A stretch of DNA of 6,053 bases from Palsa-872 sp036844615. Lineage in GTDB: Bacteria; Chloroflexota; Dormibacteria; Dormibacterales; Dormibacteraceae. Below the pieces are notes generated by a model. That model was not told the origin of the DNA. It worked only from the letters and a program-made list of their open reading frames with translations, and searched no databases. The DNA lies in the NCBI GenBank assembly GCA_036844615.1, contig DAIUFK010000099.1, positions 1 to 6,053 on the forward strand, written 5' to 3'. Each line of letters opens with the position of its first letter. The first letter of the stretch is position 1. A program made the position numbers and the translations under genes. Positions 1 to 5,425 of the stretch are shown piece after piece.

Positions 1-456
1 TGCATCATCGCCGAGCCATTGAACGAGGCGATGGGCTTCGTCGGCCGCGTCACCCAGGTCAACAAGGAACCGATCACCGCGCTGTTGGGTCGGGGATACA
101 TCCCGGTGATCGCCTCGATCGGCCTCGGGTACGACGGCCACGCCTACAACATCAACGCCGACACCGTCGCCGCCGAGCTCGCTGTTTCACTCAAGGCCCA
201 CAAGCTCATCCTCCTCACCGATGTTCCTGGCGTGCTGGGTGTGGACGGCAAGGTTGTCGCCGCGCTTTCCAGGGACGACGCACGGCACAGGATCGACTCG
301 GGTGAGGTGACCGGCGGGATGATCCCCAAGCTGGAGGCGGCGCTCCGAGCCCTTGACGGCGTGCCGCTGGCCCACATCGTCGATGGCCGTACGCCGCACG
401 CGCTTTTGCTCGAGCTCTTCACCGAGGCGGGCATCGGCACGATGGTCACGCCCTAG
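1..456 (+). CDS. argB: Acetylglutamate kinase, C-terminal half (cut by left window edge)
   Basis: N-acetyl-L-glutamate kinase phosphorylates N-acetylglutamate with ATP, the second step of arginine synthesis, in the cytosol. The reading frame is open from base 1 to the TAG at 454-456, giving 151 residues. The family is usually about 290-300 residues, so roughly the N-terminal half lies outside the window; the internal TTG at 19 and ATG at 31 are not real starts. Visible family motifs, numbered within the fragment, are the substrate-binding stretch NINADTVAAELA (50-61), LLTDVPGV (71-78), and SGEVTGGMIPKLEAAL (100-115), whose Lys110 matches the ATP-binding lysine. The C-terminus, HIVDGRTPHALLLELF (125-140) followed by GIGTM, resembles the arginine-inhibited class of the enzyme, which suggests feedback inhibition (inference). 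argD starts four bases downstream. Identification is secure; only the N-terminal part cannot be judged. Confidence 0.97.
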   Translation, partial: CIIAEPLNEAMGFVGRVTQVNKEPITALLGRGYIPVIASIGLGYDGHAYNINADTVAAELAVSLKAHKLILLTDVPGVLGVDGKVVAALSRDDARHRIDSGEVTGGMIPKLEAALRALDGVPLAHIVDGRTPHALLLELFTEAGIGTMVTP

Positions 457-460
457 CTCG

Positions 461-1627
461 ATGCCTACCACCCCCGAGCTCGCCGAGCAGTACCTCATGC
501 AGACCGGCCGCCGGCTGCCTGTCACTTTCGTCCGCGGCGAGGGCTGCCTTCTTTACGACGAGGAGGGCAAGGAGTACCTCGACTTCGTGGCCGGGATCGC
601 TGTCAACGTCCTCGGTCACTCCCATCCGGACATCGCCAGGGCGCTGACCGGCCAGGCGCGCACTCTGATCCACACCTCCAACCTGTACTTCACGCGCCCG
701 CAGGTCGAGCTCGCGCGACGCCTGGTAGACCTTTCGTTTCCTTCTCGTGTCTTTGTGTGCAACTCGGGAGCGGAAGCGAACGAGGCCGCGATCAAGATCG
801 CTCGCAAGTGGGGCACTAAAAACCGCGACGGCGCCTTCGAGATCATCACCGCCGAGGGCTCCTTCCACGGCCGCACGCTGGCCACGGTCACTGCGGGTGG
901 GCAGCACAAATACTCGGACCCGTTCAAGCCGCTGCCCGATGGTTTTGTGCACGTGCCCTACAACGATCTCGACGCAATCAAAGCTGCAACCACGGAGAAG
1001 ACCGTTGCCGTGATGCTCGAGCCGGTAATGGGCGAGATCGGAATCATCCCAGCAGCCAAGGGCTACCTCGAAGGGGTGCGCAAATGGTGCGACGAAAAGG
1101 GCTTGCTGCTCATCCTCGACGAGGTCCAGACCGGGATCGGACGCACCGGGAAGTGGTTCGCCTACCAGCACCATGGGATCACCCCTGATCTGATGACGCT
1201 CGCGAAAGGTCTCGGCGGTGGCATCCCAATCGGCGCTTGCCTAGCCTCGCCACGCGCGGACGTTTTCGAGCCGGGCGACCATGGATCAACTTTCGGCGGC
1301 AACCCGCTGGCGTGCACAGTAGCCCTCTCGGTGCTTGCCGTGATCGAGCGCGACGGCCTTGTCGGCCACGCCGCGGAGATGGGCGAGCTGCTGAACGGAG
1401 TCCTTCAAGGGCTCGGTGCGAAAGAGGTGCGGGGGCTCGGGCTCATGCAGGCCGCCGAGTTCGCCGAGCCTCAGGCCAAAGCGTTCCAGAATTCGTGCCT
1501 CGAGGCCGGGCTCATCATCAACGCCGTCGACGAGAACTCGATCCGCTTCGTGCCGCCGCTGATCATCACCGCAGAAGAGATCGATCGAGCCCAGGCGACG
1601 ATGCACAAGGTCCTCGACGTCGGGTGA
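461..1627 (+). CDS. argD: Acetylornithine aminotransferase (class III, PLP-dependent)
   Basis: This enzyme interconverts N-acetylglutamate-5-semialdehyde and N-acetylornithine using glutamate as amino donor; family members often also act on succinyl-diaminopimelate semialdehyde in lysine synthesis. The 388-residue product is normal length. Class III aminotransferase landmarks appear in order: the phosphate-binding NSGAEANEAA (101-110), SFHGRT (134-139), LILDEVQTGIGRTG (217-230) with Asp220 expected to contact the PLP ring nitrogen, TLAKGLGGG (246-254) with Lys249 as the Schiff-base lysine, GSTFGGNPLA (275-284), and the C-terminal IRFVPPL (361-367) with the usual carboxylate-binding Arg362. 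The open frame extends upstream to 353 inside argB, but the ATG at 461 gives the conserved N-terminus (TPELAEQYLMQT) just after the argB stop, so I chose it. No clear Shine-Dalgarno motif precedes it. The stop overlaps the argR start. Specificity for acetylornithine is inferred from the flanking arg genes. Confidence 0.96.
   Translation: MPTTPELAEQYLMQTGRRLPVTFVRGEGCLLYDEEGKEYLDFVAGIAVNVLGHSHPDIARALTGQARTLIHTSNLYFTRPQVELARRLVDLSFPSRVFVCNSGAEANEAAIKIARKWGTKNRDGAFEIITAEGSFHGRTLATVTAGGQHKYSDPFKPLPDGFVHVPYNDLDAIKAATTEKTVAVMLEPVMGEIGIIPAAKGYLEGVRKWCDEKGLLLILDEVQTGIGRTGKWFAYQHHGITPDLMTLAKGLGGGIPIGACLASPRADVFEPGDHGSTFGGNPLACTVALSVLAVIERDGLVGHAAEMGELLNGVLQGLGAKEVRGLGLMQAAEFAEPQAKAFQNSCLEAGLIINAVDENSIRFVPPLIITAEEIDRAQATMHKVLDVG
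1624..1627 (+). other. GTGA start/stop overlap argD-argR
   Basis: The GTG start of argR (1624-1626) overlaps the TGA stop of argD (1625-1627). This arrangement normally means that ribosomes finishing argD can re-initiate on argR. No good Shine-Dalgarno motif lies at the usual distance; the nearest purine run, AAGG at about 1607, is too far upstream. The overlap is direct from sequence; coupling is inferred. Confidence 0.8.
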
Positions 1628-2031
1628 CCGCGACCAAGGGACAGCGCCACCAGGCGATCCTCGCGCTCGTTAATCGAGGCGGCGTGCACACCCAACAGGA
1701 GCTGGCCGAGGCCCTCGCGCGACGCGGCCTGCGTGCCACGCAGGCAACGATCTCGCGCGACATCCAGGAGCTTGGGCTGGTCCGCTCGGTAAGCGGCTAC
1801 CGGAGCTCCGCTGCCCTGGTCCGCGAGCTGGTCCTGTCCGTCGAGTTCATCGAGCCGGTGGCCGTGATCAGGACGCCTCCCGGCACGGCGAATCTTGTCG
1901 CGCGGCGCATCGACGAGGCCGCGTTGCCGGGCATCGCCGGCACCGTGGCGGGCGACGACACGATCATCGCCGTGCTCCGAAGGCGGGGGGCGGGCAAGGC
2001 GCTCAAAGACCTCCTGGCCCATGTCGAATAA
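1624..2031 (+). CDS. argR: Arginine repressor ArgR (short form)
   Basis: ArgR is a hexameric regulator that binds ARG-box operators when arginine is bound and represses arginine-synthesis genes. The product has 135 residues, shorter than the usual 149-156 or so. An N-terminal winged helix-turn-helix spans roughly residues 5-60, with the recognition-helix motif QATISRDIQELGLVR (40-54), including the conserved Ser44-Arg45. The C-terminal oligomerisation and arginine-binding domain spans roughly 68-135, with TPPGTANLVARRID (84-97) and GTVAGDDTIIAV (106-117); Asp111-Asp112 correspond to the arginine-contacting aspartate pair. The wing/linker region (about 55-67) is some 13 residues shorter than in E. 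coli ArgR. The GTG at 1624 was chosen because the next in-frame GTG (1684) would remove the first helix of the DNA-binding domain, and because it forms a GTGA overlap with the argD stop. Its place inside the operon implies autoregulation (inference). Confidence 0.95.
   Translation: MTATKGQRHQAILALVNRGGVHTQQELAEALARRGLRATQATISRDIQELGLVRSVSGYRSSAALVRELVLSVEFIEPVAVIRTPPGTANLVARRIDEAALPGIAGTVAGDDTIIAVLRRRGAGKALKDLLAHVE
2021..2031 (+). other. 11-base argR-argG coding overlap
   Basis: The argG ATG (2021-2023) lies eight bases before the argR TAA (2029-2031) in a different frame. A ribosome terminating on argR would be positioned next to the argG start, which suggests translational coupling. There is no purine-rich Shine-Dalgarno motif just upstream; the preceding bases are the pyrimidine-rich CCTCCTGGCCC. 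Confidence 0.75.
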
Positions 2032-3268
2032 GAAGCTCGTCCTCGCCTACTCGGGCGGTCTTGATACGTCGGTGGCGATCCGGTGGCTCAAGGACAAGGG
2101 CTGGGACGTCATCGCGTTCACAGTCGACCTCGGAGAAAAGAAGGACCTCGACGGCATCCAGGCGCGGGCGCTGAAGGTTGGAGCCTCAGCCGCGTATGTC
2201 GCCGACGGCCGAATCCCCTTTCTCGAGCTCTTCGTGTGGCCCTCGCTTCAGGCCGGCGCCGTATATGAGAAGGAGTACCCGCTGGCCACTGCGCTCGGCC
2301 GGCCCTTGATCGCGGCGATGATGGTCGAGGTCGCGCGCCGCGAAGGGGCCGGCGCTATCGCGCACGGTTGCACCGGCAAAGGCAACGACCAGGTGCGCTT
2401 CGACGTCACGACTGCGGCGCTTGCTCCCGAGCTCGAGGTCGTCGCGCCAGTGCGCGAGTGGGGGATGAACCGAGACGACGAGATCGAGTACGCGAACAAG
2501 CACGAGATCGAGGTCCCGGCCACCATCCGCTCCCCTTACTCGACCGACGAAAACCTGTGGGGCCGCTCGATCGAAGCCGGCGTGCTCGAGGATCCGTGGG
2601 CGGAGCCTCCCGCCGACGTCTATTCGTGGACACGCGACCCGCGGCAGTGCCCCGACGAGCCGGCATACGTCGAGATCGGGTTCAAAGAAGGCCTGCCGGT
2701 CTCGCTGGATGGCCAGGCAATCGGAGCCCTGGACCTGGTGACGGCGCTCAACAAGATCGGTGGCGATAACGGTGTCGGCCGCATCGACCACCTCGAGAAC
2801 CGGCTCATCGGCATCAAGTCTCGCGAGATCTACGAGGCGCCCGCCGCGGTGCTCCTGCTACAGGCTCACCAGGCGCTCGAAGACATCACGCTGCCCAAGG
2901 AGGTGGCACGGTTCAAGGACCTGGTCGCGCAGCAATGGGCGCAGATGGTCTACGACGGCCTTTGGTTCAGCCCTCTGCGCGATGCGCTTTACGCGTTCGT
3001 GGTCGAGACGCAGCGTCATGTCACCGGTGAGGTGCGCCTGAAATTGTTCAAAGGCTCTTCGCACGTGGTCGGGCGCAAGAGCCCCATGCAGCTGTACCAG
3101 CTGTCGCTGGCGACCTATGGCAAAGGCGATGCCTTCGATCAGTCCGCGGCGGCGGGCTTCATCAAGCTGTGGGGGATGGGGGTCCGCACTTCGGCGCAGG
3201 TCCAGGGCCGCCTGCACGCTCGCGACCTGGGCAGCCTTTTGGGTGAAGTCAAACGCCTAGGAAAGTAG
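2021..3268 (+). CDS. argG: Argininosuccinate synthase
   Basis: The enzyme condenses citrulline with aspartate, using ATP through a citrulline-adenylate intermediate, to give argininosuccinate, AMP and pyrophosphate. It is cytosolic and normally tetrameric. The 415-residue product is full length for the short bacterial type (about 400). The N-terminus carries the ATP-pyrophosphatase loop AYSGGLDTS (9-17). Further signatures are AHGCTGKGNDQVRF (114-127), SPYSTDENLWGRSIEAG (171-187), the substrate-domain stretch ENRLIGIKSREIYEAPAA (259-276), and YDGLWFSP (311-318). The frame is open upstream to 1895, but the ATG at 2021 gives the canonical MSNKKLVLAYSGG start with the P-loop close to the N-terminus. 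This start overlaps the end of argR by 11 bases in another frame. The stop is followed by a 17-base gap to argH. No truncation or odd residue is seen. Confidence 0.97.
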   Translation: MSNKKLVLAYSGGLDTSVAIRWLKDKGWDVIAFTVDLGEKKDLDGIQARALKVGASAAYVADGRIPFLELFVWPSLQAGAVYEKEYPLATALGRPLIAAMMVEVARREGAGAIAHGCTGKGNDQVRFDVTTAALAPELEVVAPVREWGMNRDDEIEYANKHEIEVPATIRSPYSTDENLWGRSIEAGVLEDPWAEPPADVYSWTRDPRQCPDEPAYVEIGFKEGLPVSLDGQAIGALDLVTALNKIGGDNGVGRIDHLENRLIGIKSREIYEAPAAVLLLQAHQALEDITLPKEVARFKDLVAQQWAQMVYDGLWFSPLRDALYAFVVETQRHVTGEVRLKLFKGSSHVVGRKSPMQLYQLSLATYGKGDAFDQSAAAGFIKLWGMGVRTSAQVQGRLHARDLGSLLGEVKRLGK

Positions 3269-3285
3269 CCCGGCCGCCGGAAAAA
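3269..3285 (+). other. 17-base argG-argH gap, weak initiation signal
   Basis: The gap is a CCGG-rich stretch followed by five A residues directly before the TTG start. An AGGAAAG motif at 3259-3265, inside the end of argG, is the best Shine-Dalgarno candidate but lies about 20 bases from the TTG, longer than the usual spacing. The A-run next to the start may help open the site (inference). There is no terminator, since the A-run is on the coding strand. Confidence 0.4.
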
Positions 3286-4620
3286 TTGTGGGGTGGTCGC
3301 TTCGAGCGCCGCCTGCTGGTCGAGCTCGAGCGCTTCTCGTCTTCGCTAGACGCTGATTTCGAGCTCTATCCATTCGACATCGCAGGCAGCATCGCGCACG
3401 CGCGCGGGCTCGCGGCCGCCGGGATCATCCCGGCCTCACAGCTCACCGCCATCGAGCGGGGACTGCGCCGTGTCAGCAAAGAGCTCGACGCCCGCTCGTT
3501 CGCGTTTCTCGACACCGACGAGGACATCCACTCTGCAGTCGAGCGAAGGCTGACCGAGATCACACCGGCCGGCGCTGCATTGCACGCAGGCAGGTCGCGC
3601 AACGATCAGATCGCGCTGGACCTCCGTCTGTACTGCCGCGCGGCCGCCAGCGAGCTGATCGCCGAGATCGCCGCAGTGGTCGAAGCTCTTGGCACACAGG
3701 CGGACCGGCACGCCGGCTGGGTCATGCCCGGTTACACGCACCTTCAGCGTGCCCAGCCGGTGACGGTGGGTCATCACCTCCTCGCCCACGCCGAGCCGCT
3801 GCTGCGCGATGCCGAGCGCTTCCGCCACGCATACGCGGCGGCGGACGAGATGCCGCTTGGCTCTGGCGCTCTGGCCGGCACCACCCTGCCAGTGCTGCGC
3901 AAGGTCGTCGCCAGGGAGCTTGGGCTGCCGCGCCTCACCCCCAACAGCATCGATGCAGTTGCCGATCGCGACTTCGCACTCGACCTCGTTTACGCGTGCA
4001 CGAGCGCCGCGCTTCATCTGAGCCGCCTCGGGGAGGACGTCGTGCTGTGGGCCAGCGCCGAGTTCGGCTTTGTCCGGCTGGCGGACGAGATCGCGACCGG
4101 GTCGAGCTTGATGCCGCAGAAGAAAAACCCGGACATCGCCGAGCTTCTCAGAGGACGTTCGGGGCGTGCGATCGGAAGCCTGGTCGCGCTCGCGACCGTG
4201 TTGAAGGGCCTGCCGCTCGCCTACGACCGCGACCTCCAGGAGGACAAGCCCGCGCTGTTTGCTGCCGTCGACAACGCCCTCGACTCCTTGCGTGCGGCCT
4301 CGCTGCTCGTGCAGCACCTCGAGTTCGACCGGGCACGATTGGCGGCCGCGGCGGCCGATCCCGGCCTGCTCGCAACCGACGTCGCCGAACAGCTGGTCCG
4401 ATCGGGCAAACCCTTCCGGAAGGCCCATCAGGAGGTGGGGCGGCAGGTGCGAGCTGGATCCATGAAGGCCCCTTGGGACGCGGAAGCATCACTGTTGAAG
4501 CGAGACCTTGCCGGGGCTCCCCACCCAAGGCGGGTGTCGGCCCGGGCCGTCGAGGTTCGGCGCCAGGCGGCAGCGCTGCTTGGATGGAGCCAGGAGCACC
4601 CGCCCCCTCTCCCGCGTTAA
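3286..4620 (+). CDS. argH: Argininosuccinate lyase
   Basis: This is the last step of arginine synthesis: argininosuccinate is split to arginine and fumarate. It belongs to the fumarase/aspartase superfamily of homotetramers with composite active sites. The 444-residue product is close to normal length (about 450-470). Motifs in order are the N-terminal WGGRF (2-6), DIAGSIAHARGL (31-42), DEDIHSAVERRL (78-89), HAGRSRNDQ (100-108), the active-site GYTHLQRAQP (149-158) with His152, the mobile signature loop GSSLMPQKKNPD (272-283) with the catalytic serine at 273 or 274, and the C-terminal LLATDVAEQLVRSGKPFRKAH (361-381). The start is TTG at 3286: the frame has a stop at 3244-3246 and no ATG, GTG or other TTG in between, so it is the only standard start. 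That TTG is also the codon for the leucine of the conserved LWGGRF. A proline-rich tail (HPPPLPR) ends the protein. Confidence 0.96.
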   Translation: MWGGRFERRLLVELERFSSSLDADFELYPFDIAGSIAHARGLAAAGIIPASQLTAIERGLRRVSKELDARSFAFLDTDEDIHSAVERRLTEITPAGAALHAGRSRNDQIALDLRLYCRAAASELIAEIAAVVEALGTQADRHAGWVMPGYTHLQRAQPVTVGHHLLAHAEPLLRDAERFRHAYAAADEMPLGSGALAGTTLPVLRKVVARELGLPRLTPNSIDAVADRDFALDLVYACTSAALHLSRLGEDVVLWASAEFGFVRLADEIATGSSLMPQKKNPDIAELLRGRSGRAIGSLVALATVLKGLPLAYDRDLQEDKPALFAAVDNALDSLRAASLLVQHLEFDRARLAAAAADPGLLATDVAEQLVRSGKPFRKAHQEVGRQVRAGSMKAPWDAEASLLKRDLAGAPHPRRVSARAVEVRRQAAALLGWSQEHPPPLPR

Positions 4621-4639
4621 CTCCCCTAGAGTCCTCCTG
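4621..4639 (+). other. 19-base argH-coaX gap without recognisable signal
   Basis: This short pyrimidine-rich spacer lies between the argH TAA and the coaX ATG. I see no inverted repeat with a T-run, no paired -35/-10 boxes and no purine-rich ribosome-binding motif. Its size suggests coaX is transcribed with the arg genes, but the sequence alone does not prove this. Confidence 0.4.
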
Positions 4640-5425
4640 ATGCTGCTCGCCGTTGACGTCGGCAATACGAATGTGACGCTTGCCCTGTTCGACAGCGAAC
4701 GGTTGGTCGCCGACTGGAGAATCACCTCCCATCACGAGCGCACCGCAGACGAGCTGGCAGTCGAGCTCGGCCAGCTCTTCCACCTGCGAGGCCTAGACGT
4801 GGCGGTGGTCGACGGCGTGGTGATCGCAAGCGTCGTCCCAAACCTGAACCCCGCACTGATCGAGGTGTCCAGGCGCTACCTGAAGTGCGACCCCGTGATG
4901 GTGGGCCCAGGCACCAAGACCAGCGTGAAGGTGAGGTATGACAACCCGAAGGACGTGGGGGCGGACCGGATCGCGAACGCTCTTGCCGCCTTCACCAAGC
5001 ACGGCGGTCCGATCGTCGTCATCGATTTCGGCACCGCCGTCACGTACGACGCCATCAATGCCCAGGGCGATTACCTTGGCGGAGCGATAGCCCCGGGCGT
5101 GGAGATCTCCCTCGACGCTCTGGTCTCGCACACCGCGATGCTCAGGAGGGTGGAAGCCGTGGCGCCGGACTCCGTGATCGGGCGCAACACCGTGACCTCG
5201 ATCCAATCGGGGCTGGTCTGGGGGTTCGTCGCCCAGGTCGAGGGGATGGTGCAGCGGATTAAGGCGGAGCTCGGCGGCTCGGCCAAGGTGATTGCGACTG
5301 GCGGCCAGGCGGCGCTCGTCGCAGGCCTGACCGAGGTTATCGAAAGCATCGACCCACTCCTTACTCTTGAGGGCTTGCGGCTCATCTACCTCCAGAACTC
5401 CGATGGCGGTCCCAGATCGCAATGA
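4640..5425 (+). CDS. coaX: Type III pantothenate kinase
   Basis: CoaX phosphorylates pantothenate to 4'-phosphopantothenate, the first committed step of coenzyme A synthesis. Type III enzymes belong to the ASKHA (acetate kinase/Hsp70/actin) fold, are typically dimeric and dependent on a monovalent cation, and unlike type I are not feedback-inhibited by CoA. The 261-residue product is normal length (about 250-260). Seen in order: phosphate-binding DVGNTN (6-11), the pantothenate-site region VGADRIANA (106-114) with Asp109 matching the catalytic aspartate, DFGTAVTYD (129-137), GGAIAPGVEIS (147-157), NTVTSIQSG (183-191), ATGGQA (219-224), and the terminal LTLEGL (241-246). The frame is open upstream to 4508, but only the ATG at 4640 places DVGNTN near the N-terminus as in the family. 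The gene follows argH by 19 bases, and its stop overlaps the next start. No functional link to arginine synthesis is evident beyond shared transcription. Confidence 0.95.
   Translation: MLLAVDVGNTNVTLALFDSERLVADWRITSHHERTADELAVELGQLFHLRGLDVAVVDGVVIASVVPNLNPALIEVSRRYLKCDPVMVGPGTKTSVKVRYDNPKDVGADRIANALAAFTKHGGPIVVIDFGTAVTYDAINAQGDYLGGAIAPGVEISLDALVSHTAMLRRVEAVAPDSVIGRNTVTSIQSGLVWGFVAQVEGMVQRIKAELGGSAKVIATGGQAALVAGLTEVIESIDPLLTLEGLRLIYLQNSDGGPRSQ
5422..5425 (+). other. ATGA start/stop overlap coaX-GAF gene
   Basis: The ATG of the downstream gene (5422-5424) overlaps the TGA stop of coaX (5423-5425), a classic re-initiation arrangement. No Shine-Dalgarno motif is visible upstream, so translation of the downstream gene may depend on coaX translation (inference). 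Confidence 0.75.

Noticed and set aside
1237..1623. In-frame upstream extension of argR inside argD
   Set aside because: The extension is an Arg-rich shadow of argD. The ArgR family begins just before the winged helix, matching the GTG at 1624.
3270..3285. CCGG-N3-CCGG followed by an A-run, considered as a terminator
   Set aside because: The stem is only four base pairs with a three-base loop, and the run is A rather than T on the coding strand. On the other strand there is no gene for it to terminate.
4340..4362. GC-rich GGCGGCCGCGGCGGCC stretch, considered as a repeat or regulatory palindrome
   Set aside because: It encodes an alanine run within argH (residues 353-357) and is explained by GC-rich alanine codons.
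3436..4428. Long minus-strand open frame (330 codons) opposite argH
   Set aside because: It lies fully within argH, whose motifs are unmistakable. Its translation shows no recognisable domain, and long antisense open frames are common in GC-rich coding DNA.
4575..4640. Possible promoter for coaX (TTGGAT and TAGAGT-like hexamers)
   Set aside because: The two hexamers are too far apart for a sigma-70-type promoter and the sequence between is GC-rich coding DNA of argH.
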